Part shown: positions 18,829-26,370 of the stretch, piece by piece
How the letters are laid out: each line of letters starts with the position of its first letter
How positions within the stretch are numbered: position 1 is the first letter of the stretch
NCBI GenBank assembly: GCA_964569055.1
Contig: CAZMSZ010000011.1
Location: 1 to 42,816, forward strand
Source: JAWLGW01 sp964569055
GTDB taxonomy: Bacteria > Planctomycetota > J058
Direction of reading: 5' to 3'
DNA: 42,816 bases
Position numbers and translations under genes: made by a program
Notes under the pieces: generated by a model
The model's input: the letters and a program-made list of their open reading frames with translations, nothing else
What the model was told of the DNA's origin: nothing
The model's database searches: none

Positions 18829-20550
18829 ATGACGACGGGAATCGAGCGCGCGGCGTGGGGGACGCTCGCGGGGGCCGCGAGCCTGGGGCTGCTCGCGGTG
18901 TTGCCGGCGGCCGCGCAGGAGCCACCCAAGACCTCGGAGGCGGCCCCCCCCGAGATCCCCCGCGGGTCGACCACCGGATCCACGGACGCCCCCGGGCGCG
19001 ATCATCCCAACCAGTTCCTGCACCTCCAGGCCGAGTCGATCGCGGACAACATGGAGCCGGTCGTCCGGCATGCGGCCCAGGACGCGCGCGCGCGCGCGAA
19101 GCTCGCCGCGCTCCAGGAGCGCACCGGAAGGCGCCCGAACATCCTGATCTTCCTCGTCGACGACGTGGGCTGGTGGGATCCAGGCTTCAACGGCGGGGGC
19201 GAGGCGGTGGGCAACCCCACGCCCAACCTCGATCGGTACGCCAGCCGAGGCCTGGTGCTCACCTCCGCGTACTCCACGCCGAGCTGCACGCCTACGCGCG
19301 CGACGATCATGACGGGTCAGAACCCACTCCATCACGGCCTGCTGGTCCCGCCGATGTACGGCCAGCCTGGCGGGCTGGAGGGGCTCACGACCTTACCCGA
19401 GCTCCTCAAGGCGCAGGGCTACACCACGCAAGCCGTCGGGAAGTGGCACCTCGGCGAGAACGAGGCGTCGCAGCCGCACAACGTCGGCTTCGACGCCTTC
19501 TACGGGTTCCTCGGCGTGTCGGACATGTACACCGAGTGGCGCGACGTGTATTTCAATCCGGAGGTCGCGCTCAGCCCGGGTCGGTTCGAGATGGTGAGGA
19601 ACATGCCGTTCAGCCGGCACAACGTGCGCTGCACCCCGGCGCAGGGCCTCGAGCAGGTCTACGAGATCGACCTCGCGCGGATCCGCGACCTCGATCAAGA
19701 CTGGGCGAACGAGAGCGAGGCGTTCATCCGCGCGCAGCAGCAGGCCGATGCGCCGTGGTTCCTCTACCACTGCACGCGCGCCGCGCACTTCGACAACTAC
19801 CCCAACGAGGAGTTCGCCGGGAGCTCGCCGGCGCGCACCCCCTACAGCGACGCGATCGTGGAGATCGACGCGATCTTCGGGCGGCTGATGCGCGCCCTCG
19901 AGGAGACCGGGCAGTCCGAGTCCACGCTCGTGGTGTTCGCCTCGGACAACGGCCCGGAGGCCGAGATCCCGCCTCACGGCCGCACCCCGTTCCGCGGCGA
20001 CAAGGGCTCGGCCTGGGAGGGAGGCGTCCGTGTGCCGACCTTCGCCTACTGGGACGGCATGATCGTGCCGCGCCGCTCGGACGGGCTGTTCGACTACGCC
20101 GACCTGTTCAACACCTGCGTGGCGCTCGCGGGCAAGTCCGGCGCGGAGCTCGCCCCGCTCGTCCCCGACGACCACTACGTGGACGGGATCGACCAGGTCT
20201 CGTACCTGATCGCCGACGAGGGCCAGTCCAATCGTCGGAGCCGCATCTACACGCTGAATCGGCACCTGGCGGGGGTGAGGATAGACGAGTTCAAGTACCT
20301 GACCGCGATCGAGCTGCAGGGTGCGATCTTCCAGCGCGGCCACACGGGCGGCTTCAGCGGGACCATCGAGAGCGACCTCGGCGGCACCACGATGGTGAAC
20401 CTCTACAGCGATCCCCGTGAGGACGTCTCGGTCGGGGTGCGACACCTCCCGGTCTGGGCCGTGGTGAGCGCCGAGCTCGAGCGCTATCAGGCCGTCCTGC
20501 GGAAGTTCCCGCTGCAGGTGCGAGCGGAGCTCCCGGCCGCGGGGAAGTGA
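18829..20550 (+). CDS. Exported type I sulfatase (arylsulfatase family)
   Basis: 573 residues from an ATG with GAGGAGGA upstream. A signal peptide (about 1-29, LLAVLPAAAQEPP) sends it out of the cytoplasm. The alkaline-phosphatase fold starts at about residue 103 with NILIFLVDDVGWWDP, whose Asp pair binds Ca2+. The sulfatase signature CTPTRATIMTG is at 153-163; Cys153 is the residue converted to formylglycine. Later motifs include VGKWHLGE and ASDNGPE, all expected of an active enzyme. It should hydrolyse sulfate esters, most likely on sulfated polysaccharides, as in Planctomycetota. The activating enzyme gene follows after 3 bp. Confidence 0.95.
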   Translation: MTTGIERAAWGTLAGAASLGLLAVLPAAAQEPPKTSEAAPPEIPRGSTTGSTDAPGRDHPNQFLHLQAESIADNMEPVVRHAAQDARARAKLAALQERTGRRPNILIFLVDDVGWWDPGFNGGGEAVGNPTPNLDRYASRGLVLTSAYSTPSCTPTRATIMTGQNPLHHGLLVPPMYGQPGGLEGLTTLPELLKAQGYTTQAVGKWHLGENEASQPHNVGFDAFYGFLGVSDMYTEWRDVYFNPEVALSPGRFEMVRNMPFSRHNVRCTPAQGLEQVYEIDLARIRDLDQDWANESEAFIRAQQQADAPWFLYHCTRAAHFDNYPNEEFAGSSPARTPYSDAIVEIDAIFGRLMRALEETGQSESTLVVFASDNGPEAEIPPHGRTPFRGDKGSAWEGGVRVPTFAYWDGMIVPRRSDGLFDYADLFNTCVALAGKSGAELAPLVPDDHYVDGIDQVSYLIADEGQSNRRSRIYTLNRHLAGVRIDEFKYLTAIELQGAIFQRGHTGGFSGTIESDLGGTTMVNLYSDPREDVSVGVRHLPVWAVVSAELERYQAVLRKFPLQVRAELPAAGK

Positions 20551-20553
20551 AGC

Positions 20554-21591
20554 GTGGGCCGCCGCGCGCTCCCGCTCGTCGTGGTCGCCGCGCTCGCGGG
20601 CTGCGACGTCGCCTCGGGGGAGGGACACGACCCCCTGCCCGGCCCCGAGTTGGTCGGCATGGTCCTGGTGCCCGGCGGAGAGTTCACGATGGGGACCGAC
20701 GACGCGGACGCCTGGCTCACGGAGCGTCCCGCGCATCGGGTCCGAGTCGAGGCGTTCTGGATCGACCGGCACGAGGTGACGAACGCGCAGTTCCGGGAGT
20801 TCGTCGAGGCCACGGGCTACGTCACCACCGCGGAGCGTGTCCCCGACGCGGCGGAGCTTCGGCGGCAGCTCGGGCCCGGCGCACCCCCGGTCTCGCCGGA
20901 GCTGCTCGTGCCGGGCTCGCTCGTGTTCTCGCCGCCACCAGGGCCCGTGTCGCTCCACGATCCGCGCGCGTGGTGGCGCTGGGCGCCTGGCGCGAGCTGG
21001 CGCCACCCCGAGGGGCCCGGCAGCGACCTTCAGGGGCGGGAGCAGCACCCGGTCGTCCACGTCTCGTGGGACGATGCCGCGGCCTACGCCCGCTGGGCCG
21101 GCAAGCGGCTCCCCACGGAGGCCGAGTGGGAGCGCGCGGCGCGGGGCGGCCTCGACGGCCGCCGCTACGTGTGGGGCGACGCGGCGCCCGCGAGCCCCGC
21201 CCCCGCGAACCTGTGGCAAGGGTCGTTCCCGGCCCTGAACACGGCCACGGACGGCTTCCCGGGCACTGCTCCGGTGGGCTCCTTCCCGCCCAACGGCTAC
21301 GGCCTTCATGACATGGCCGGCAACGTCTGGGAGTGGTGCGCCGACGGGTACGACCCGTGGTCGTACCGTCGACGTGCGGGGATGACGACCAAGAGCCCGA
21401 CCGGCCCGGCGCGTGGCCTCGAGCCCACGCGCACGCGCGTGCAGCGAGGAGGCTCGTTCCTCTGCTCCGACCTGTACTGCACGCGCTATCGGCCGAGCGC
21501 GAGGGTCGGCGGCGCGCCGGACACCGGCGCCTCGAACCTCGGGTTCCGCTGCGCCCGCTCCGCGCCTCGAACGCCGGCTCCAGCCCGCTGA
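20554..21591 (+). CDS. Formylglycine-generating enzyme (sulfatase-modifying factor), lipoprotein
   Basis: 345 residues starting at a GTG 3 bp after the sulfatase stop. The lipobox VVAALAGC gives a lipid anchor at about Cys17. The FGE-sulfatase fold covers about 35-340: MVLVPGGEFTMGTDDADA, FWIDRHEVTNAQF, HPVVHVSWDDAAAYARWAGK, RLPTEAEWERAARGG, GLHDMAGNVWEWCADGYD. Near the end, RVQRGGSFLCSDLYCTRYRP holds C304 and C309, matching in spacing the two copper-binding active-site cysteines of human SUMF1, and ASNLGFRC follows. Both cysteines present means it is likely a true enzyme rather than one of the many non-catalytic homologues. It would oxidise Cys153 of the sulfatase next door. Confidence 0.93.
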   Translation: MGRRALPLVVVAALAGCDVASGEGHDPLPGPELVGMVLVPGGEFTMGTDDADAWLTERPAHRVRVEAFWIDRHEVTNAQFREFVEATGYVTTAERVPDAAELRRQLGPGAPPVSPELLVPGSLVFSPPPGPVSLHDPRAWWRWAPGASWRHPEGPGSDLQGREQHPVVHVSWDDAAAYARWAGKRLPTEAEWERAARGGLDGRRYVWGDAAPASPAPANLWQGSFPALNTATDGFPGTAPVGSFPPNGYGLHDMAGNVWEWCADGYDPWSYRRRAGMTTKSPTGPARGLEPTRTRVQRGGSFLCSDLYCTRYRPSARVGGAPDTGASNLGFRCARSAPRTPAPAR

Positions 21592-21609
21592 GCTGCGGCG
21601 GGCCGCACA

Positions 21610-21650
21610 CCCGCGCCCGCACGGGGCGCATGGGCACCGGCGGGCGCGGG
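21610..21650 (+). terminator. Hairpin after the sulfatase-FGE pair
   Basis: A perfect 11-bp inverted repeat, CCCGCGCCCGC (21610-21620) and GCGGGCGCGGG (21640-21650), with a 19-nt loop, 18 bp after the FGE stop. There is no T run, so termination is only suggested. Confidence 0.4.
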
Positions 21651-21696
21651 CACGAGCGGCGGCCTCCCAGTGCGGATGTCGGCCCGCCCGCTCTGC

Positions 21697-21702
21697 TAGA
21701 CT
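21697..21702 (+). promoter_or_regulatory. Candidate -10 hexamer (TAGACT) of the phosphatase gene
   Basis: CTGCTAGACT 23 nt before the GTG at 21726; the same GCTAGACT octamer precedes the HEAT gene at 10714. Confidence 0.4.
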
Positions 21703-21725
21703 GCCCGGCCGAGAGAGGTCCTGGG

Positions 21726-23603
21726 GTGCAGTCCCTCGACGCGCTACGTCACGTCTCGAGCCAGGTCGACCGGCTGATCGAGGCGATCACCTCGAACGGC
21801 CACCGGCTCGGCGGGCCAGCGGCGGGCGCGTCGCCCGCGTCGGCGCCGGCCGACGGGCTGGTCGTGCAGCACTTCTTGCACCTGGCCTCGATCCTGCAGC
21901 CGCAGGAGCTGTTCGGCGCCATGGTCAACTCGGCCCTGGCGGTGACGGGGGCCGAGCGCGGCTTCCTCATGATGGCCGAGGGCAGCAAGCTCCGCTTCAA
22001 GGGCGGGGTCGGGATCGACCAGGGCACGATCGCGAGCCCGCAGTTCGGCCCGGTGCGCCAGCTCATCATGCAGGTGCTGCAGGCCGGCCAGGCCCGGCGC
22101 CTCTCCCCGCAGGAGGCCGCGGGGCGCCACGTGCTCTGCGCGCCGCTCAAGTTCGGCAAGCGGCTCGACGGGAACGAGCGGGTCGGCGGGGCGGTCTACG
22201 TCGACGCCAGCCCGGGCGCCGCGATCGCCGACGCGCAGCTGCAGCTCCTCGACCAGCTGGCGGGCCAGGCCGCGATCGCGCTCGAGAACGCGCAGATCTT
22301 CCAGAAGGGCGACCAGGACCGCGGGCAGATCCTGCGGCTCAAGGACAACATCACCAAGCTCTACAACGTGGGGCAGTCCCTCGCCTCGACGCTGATCCTC
22401 GAGGACCTGCTCCTGCTGATCGTCGACCACGTGGTCGAGATCTCGCGCGCCCAGCGCGGGTTCATCATGCTGCTCGAGGGCGGCGGCGAGGGCGAGGCGA
22501 AGCGGCTCAGCTTCAAGGTGGGGCGCGACGCGCGCAAGCGCAGCCTCAACGAGGAGCACTTCAAGGTCTCCATGACGCTCGCCAAGCGGGCGATCGACCA
22601 GAAGAAGTCGCAGATCATGAAGGAGGCGATCGGGGCCGACCTGTCCGTCTCCATGGTCCAGATGGAGCTGCAGTCGATCATGTGCGTCCCCCTCACCGAG
22701 AAGGAGGACGTGATCGGGATCGTGTACGTCGACTCGCAGCAGTCGAACAAGGAGTTCGACGAGTCGGACCTCGAGATCGTGGAGAGCCTGTGCGGCCAGG
22801 CCTCGGTGGCGATCGTCAACGCCAAGCTCTACCGCGAGGCGGGCGAGCGCGAGCGGCTCTCGCACGAGCTGAACATCGCGTCGCGGATCCAAATGGACCT
22901 CCTCCCCAAGGAGATCCCCAACGTCACGGGCCTCGACATGCACGGGCTGCTCATCCCTGCGCTCGAGGTCGGCGGCGACTACTACGACTTCATCCCGCAC
23001 GAGGGGAGCGAGGACACGGTCACGGTCGCGATCGGCGACGTGAGCGGTAAGGGCGTCGGCGCGGGCCTCGTGATGGCCATGGCGCGCAGCGCGCTCCGCT
23101 CGCTGGTGCAGCACGAGGGCGTGCCGACCTCGCCGCTCCCGATCCTCCGCTCGCTGAACGTCATGCTGTGCCGCGACATCCCGCGCGGCATGTTCATGAC
23201 GCTCAACATCCTCCTGTGGGATGCCGCCACGCGGCGGCTGAAGTACGCGGCGGCCGGCCACGAGCACCTCGTGATCTGGCGGGCCGCCACCGGCGCGGTC
23301 GAGAAGATCAAGGCCGGCGGGGTCGCCGGCGGGGTGCTGAAGCAGGCCAGCGCCATGTACAAGGAGGAGACCCTCGAGCTCGCCCCCGGCGACCAGGTGC
23401 TCCTCTACACCGACGGCGTGACCGAGGCCATGGACCTCCTCCACCAGGAGTTCGGCCTCGACACGGTGGTCGACCTCGTCAAGCAGCACGGGGGCGAGGA
23501 CCCCAAGAGCCTCTGCCAGCGGGTCCTCGACGCGATCATCGAGTTCCGCGGCGAGGCCGACCCCCACGACGACATCACGCTCGTCGCGCTCAAGGTCCGC
23601 TGA
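21726..23603 (+). CDS. GAF-GAF-PP2C (SpoIIE/RsbU-type) serine phosphatase
   Basis: 625 residues from a GTG with GAGAGG upstream. Two GAF domains (about 50-195 and 225-370) are the sensor part; both end in the typical AAIALENAQIF and ASVAIVNAKLY helices. A helical linker (GERERLSHELNIASRIQMDL) joins them to a PP2C-type phosphatase at about 405-622. Metal-binding motifs are complete: GGDYYD at 416-421, GDVSGKG at 437-443, YTDGVTEA at 561-568 and DPHDDIT at 612-618. Enzymes of this kind dephosphorylate STAS-domain anti-anti-sigma proteins and so oppose RsbW-like kinases. Two RsbW-like ATPases are encoded at 16605 and 33649; no STAS protein is in the window. The signal sensed is unknown. Confidence 0.95.
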   Translation: MQSLDALRHVSSQVDRLIEAITSNGHRLGGPAAGASPASAPADGLVVQHFLHLASILQPQELFGAMVNSALAVTGAERGFLMMAEGSKLRFKGGVGIDQGTIASPQFGPVRQLIMQVLQAGQARRLSPQEAAGRHVLCAPLKFGKRLDGNERVGGAVYVDASPGAAIADAQLQLLDQLAGQAAIALENAQIFQKGDQDRGQILRLKDNITKLYNVGQSLASTLILEDLLLLIVDHVVEISRAQRGFIMLLEGGGEGEAKRLSFKVGRDARKRSLNEEHFKVSMTLAKRAIDQKKSQIMKEAIGADLSVSMVQMELQSIMCVPLTEKEDVIGIVYVDSQQSNKEFDESDLEIVESLCGQASVAIVNAKLYREAGERERLSHELNIASRIQMDLLPKEIPNVTGLDMHGLLIPALEVGGDYYDFIPHEGSEDTVTVAIGDVSGKGVGAGLVMAMARSALRSLVQHEGVPTSPLPILRSLNVMLCRDIPRGMFMTLNILLWDAATRRLKYAAAGHEHLVIWRAATGAVEKIKAGGVAGGVLKQASAMYKEETLELAPGDQVLLYTDGVTEAMDLLHQEFGLDTVVDLVKQHGGEDPKSLCQRVLDAIIEFRGEADPHDDITLVALKVR

Positions 23604-23637
23604 CGCAGTCGAGCCTGGCGACGTCCTGCTCGCCCGG

Positions 23638-23643
23638 TATCAT
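23638..23643 (+). promoter_or_regulatory. Candidate -10 hexamer (TATCAT) of the ferredoxin gene
   Basis: CGGTATCATG 60 nt before the ferredoxin ATG. A weak TGGCGA lies 16 bp upstream in the -35 position. Confidence 0.35.
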
Positions 23644-23703
23644 GAGCCGCTCACGGAGCGGGCCCCGCCCAGCAGCGCGGCGGCCCAGGCCAAGGAGAGC
23701 CAG

Positions 23704-24042
23704 ATGACCCACGTCGTCGCCGAGCCGTGCATCAACTGCAAGTACACCGAGTGCGTCGCGGTCTGCCCGGTCGACTGCTTCTACGAGGGGAAGAACTTCC
23801 TCATCATCCACACCGAGGAGTGCATCGACTGCGGCGCCTGCGTGCCGGTGTGCCCGACGACGGCGATCTTCTCGGAGGACGACCTGCCCGAGAAGTGGAA
23901 GGGCTACCTCGAGATCGCCGAGCGGCTGCAGGAGGAGTGGCCGAACATCTCGGAGAAGAAGGACGCGCTCCCCGAGGCCGACGAGTGGGCCAAGGTCGAG
24001 GAGAAGCGCGACAAGTTCAACGAGGAGCCGTTCTCCGCCTAG
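23704..24042 (+). CDS. fdxA: Seven-iron ferredoxin (FdxA type)
   Basis: 112 residues with AAGGAGAG before the ATG. It carries the bacterial 7Fe ferredoxin pattern: Cys9, Cys17 and Cys50 for the [3Fe-4S] cluster, and Cys21, Cys40, Cys43 and Cys46 for the [4Fe-4S] cluster (EPCINCKYTECVAVCPVD, EECIDCGACVPVCP). The acidic C-terminal tail (EKWKGYLEIAERL) is typical of FdxA and slightly longer than usual. It is a small soluble electron carrier; its partner is not shown by context. The dGTPase gene follows after 28 bp, so it may head a longer transcript that runs to ispDF. Confidence 0.95.
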   Translation: MTHVVAEPCINCKYTECVAVCPVDCFYEGKNFLIIHTEECIDCGACVPVCPTTAIFSEDDLPEKWKGYLEIAERLQEEWPNISEKKDALPEADEWAKVEEKRDKFNEEPFSA

Positions 24043-24070
24043 GAGGGCGCGCTCCGGGCGAGGCGGGAGG

Positions 24071-25270
24071 ATGTTCGAAGGCGTCGTCCGGCGCGGCGAG
24101 CTCGAGGCCCGGGAGGCGGAGTGGCTGGCGCCCTACGCCATGCCGAGCGGGGCCTCGGTCGGGCGCGAGCACGACGAGCCCGAGCCGGAGCTGGCGACGG
24201 CCTTCCAGCGCGACCGCGACCGCATCATCCGGTCGCGGGCCTTCCGCCGCCTGCAGTACAAGACGCAGGTGTTCGTCAACCACGAGGGCGACTACTACCG
24301 CACGCGGCTGACGCACACGATCGAGGCGGCCCAGATCGCGCGCGCGGCGGCGCGCGCGCTGCGCCTCAACGAGGACCTCGCCGAGGCGGTCACGCTCGCG
24401 CACGACATCGGCCACCCGCCGTTCGGGCACGCCGGCGAGCGCGCGCTGCGCGACCTCATGCGCGACCGCGGCGGCTTCGAGCACAACGCGCAGGCGCTGC
24501 GCCTGGTCGACCTGCTCGAGCGGCGCTACGCGGGCTTCCGCGGGCTCAACCTCACCCAGGAGGTGCGCGAGGGGATCTGGAAGCGGCGCGACTCCGAGAC
24601 GGCGCGCGCGCTGGGCTACGACCGCGCGTTCGACCGGGGGGTGGGGCCGCTGCTCGAGTTCTCGGTCTCCGACTGGGCCGACGGGATCGCCTACGACCAC
24701 CACGACCTCGACGACGCGCTCAAGGCGGGCCTGGTGCGGACGGGCGAGCTGCGCGGGCTCCCAGCGTGGGACGAGGCGCAGGAGGACGTGGAGCGCGCCA
24801 TGGAGGCGGCCGGAGAGCGGGCCGACCGCGCCGAGCGGGTGCGCCGCCAGGAGGCGATCCGGGCCATGCTCGGCCGGCAGATCCGCGACCTGATCGCGAC
24901 CACCCGCGCGCGCCTGATCGAGGAGGGGATCGCGACCCGGGCCGACGTGCGCGCGCACACCGACGAGGCGCGCCCGCTGGTGACGCTCTCGCCGGCCGCC
25001 CTGGAGCGCAAGCGCACGCTGCAGGAGTTCCTGCGCGAGCGCGTCTACCGCGACTACCGGATCCAGCGGCAGGTGGAGAAGGGCAAGCGCCTGCTCTCCG
25101 CGCTGTTCGAGGAGTACGTGGCCCACCCGCAGCTCCTCCCCGACGAGTACCGCGAGTGGGTCGAGCGCGCCGGGCTGCACCGCGGGGTGTGCGACTACGT
25201 CTCGGGCATGACCGACCGCTACGCCGCGCGCGAGCACCAGCAACTGTTCGCCAAGTTCGAGCCCATGTGA
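24071..25270 (+). CDS. dgt: Deoxyguanosinetriphosphate triphosphohydrolase-like protein
   Basis: 399 residues of the HD-domain dGTPase family. Motifs in order: RDRDRIIRSRAFRRLQYKTQ, which contacts nucleotide; H82 in RLTHTIEAAQIA; and H111-D112 in LAHDIGHPPFGHAGE, which complete the metal-binding HD site. FEHNAQALRLVDLLE and DGIAYDHHDLDDAL are also family marks. It would cleave dGTP, or other dNTPs, to nucleoside and tripolyphosphate and so control the dNTP pool. The size fits the shorter type of the family rather than the 505-residue E. coli Dgt. The ATG has AGGCGGGAGG directly before it. The stop overlaps the next gene's GTG by 4 bp. Confidence 0.93.
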   Translation: MFEGVVRRGELEAREAEWLAPYAMPSGASVGREHDEPEPELATAFQRDRDRIIRSRAFRRLQYKTQVFVNHEGDYYRTRLTHTIEAAQIARAAARALRLNEDLAEAVTLAHDIGHPPFGHAGERALRDLMRDRGGFEHNAQALRLVDLLERRYAGFRGLNLTQEVREGIWKRRDSETARALGYDRAFDRGVGPLLEFSVSDWADGIAYDHHDLDDALKAGLVRTGELRGLPAWDEAQEDVERAMEAAGERADRAERVRRQEAIRAMLGRQIRDLIATTRARLIEEGIATRADVRAHTDEARPLVTLSPAALERKRTLQEFLRERVYRDYRIQRQVEKGKRLLSALFEEYVAHPQLLPDEYREWVERAGLHRGVCDYVSGMTDRYAAREHQQLFAKFEPM

Positions 25271-26370
25271 GCGAGCCCATCCCGACCGCCCGGTTCGACA
25301 TCCCGCTGCTGACGCTGCGCACCATGTTCGTGCTCTCGTCGGTGGGCCTGGGCGCGTACCTCGCCCGGCTCGGCGACGACCCGCAGCTCGAGTTCGCGGC
25401 GATGCTGATCGCCCTGGTCCTGGCCCTGATCGTGATCGGGGTCGACGCGCTCGCCATCGCGCGCAGCTCGGTCGCGACCGTCTCGGCGATCGCGTTCGGC
25501 CTGCTGATCGGCTTCATCGCCGCGCAGCTGTTCGTGGGCGTCGTCTCGCTGATGGCCGACTTCTCGGGCGACGACGGCAAGGCGCAGCTCGCCGCGATCC
25601 GCCTCGCCCTCACCGTGATCTTCTGCTACCTCGGGCCGGCCTACCTGCTGCGCACCAAGGACGACTTCCGGTTCATCGTCCCCTACGTGGAGTTCCAGGC
25701 GCAGGGCGCCCGCCCCCACCCGCTGGTGCTCGACACCAGCGCGATCATCGACGGCCGGATCGTGGAGCTGGCGGCCGCCCGGCTGTTCGACGCGCCGCTG
25801 CTCGTGCCCCGCTACGTGGTCGAGGAGCTGCAGCACATCGCCGACTCGGGCGACAAGAACCGGCGCGAGCGCGGCCGGCGCGGCCTCGACCGACTCAAGG
25901 CGCTGCGCGCGCTCCCCGGGGTCGAGGTCCAGCTCCTCGACCGGAGCGAGCCGGCCGCCTCCGGCGAGGTCGACCGGCGGCTGATCGAGGTGGCCAAGGC
26001 GCGGGGCGGGAGGCTCGTCACCGTCGACCTCAACCTGCAGAAGGTGTGCGAGCTCGAGGGCGTGCTCACGGTCAACCTCAACCAGATCGCCAAGGCCATG
26101 CGCCCGCAGTTCATCCCGGGCGACGCCCTCTCGATCAAGATCGTGCGCCGCGGGGAGGGGCCCGCCCAGGGGGTGGGCTACCTCGAGGACGGCACCATGG
26201 TGGTGGTCGAGGGCGCGCGCGACTGCAAGGGCGAGGTCGTGAGCGCGCGGGTGACCTCGTCGATCCAGAACGCGGCCGGGCAGATGGTGTTCGCGCGCCG
26301 GACCGAGCCGGCTGAGGCGACGAGCGAGCCCGCGGCCGAGCTGACGGCGCAGGAGGCGAAGCGCGGGTGA
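25267..26370 (+). CDS. Membrane PIN-TRAM domain protein (putative RNase)
   Basis: 367 residues, coupled by GTGA overlaps to the genes on both sides. Four hydrophobic segments lie within about 15-135 (for example FAAMLIALVLALIVIGVDAL, AIAFGLLIGFIAAQLFVGVV, TVIFCYLGPAYLL). A PIN domain at about 155-270 keeps its acidic residues (LVLDTSAIIDGRI, VVEELQHIADS, VDRRLIEVAK, LVTVDLNLQK). A C-terminal TRAM RNA-binding domain follows (FIPGDALSIKIVRRG to QMVFARRTEP). This is the YacL/PRC-barrel-like membrane RNase architecture of Bacillus and other phyla, commonly found next to ispD. It probably degrades or processes RNA at the membrane. Confidence 0.9.
   Translation: MSEPIPTARFDIPLLTLRTMFVLSSVGLGAYLARLGDDPQLEFAAMLIALVLALIVIGVDALAIARSSVATVSAIAFGLLIGFIAAQLFVGVVSLMADFSGDDGKAQLAAIRLALTVIFCYLGPAYLLRTKDDFRFIVPYVEFQAQGARPHPLVLDTSAIIDGRIVELAAARLFDAPLLVPRYVVEELQHIADSGDKNRRERGRRGLDRLKALRALPGVEVQLLDRSEPAASGEVDRRLIEVAKARGGRLVTVDLNLQKVCELEGVLTVNLNQIAKAMRPQFIPGDALSIKIVRRGEGPAQGVGYLEDGTMVVVEGARDCKGEVVSARVTSSIQNAAGQMVFARRTEPAEATSEPAAELTAQEAKRG

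Noticed and set aside
18257..18925. A 222-codon minus-strand frame over the peroxiredoxin start region
   Set aside because: It is out of frame with the recognisable thioredoxin-fold segments and has shadow-type composition.
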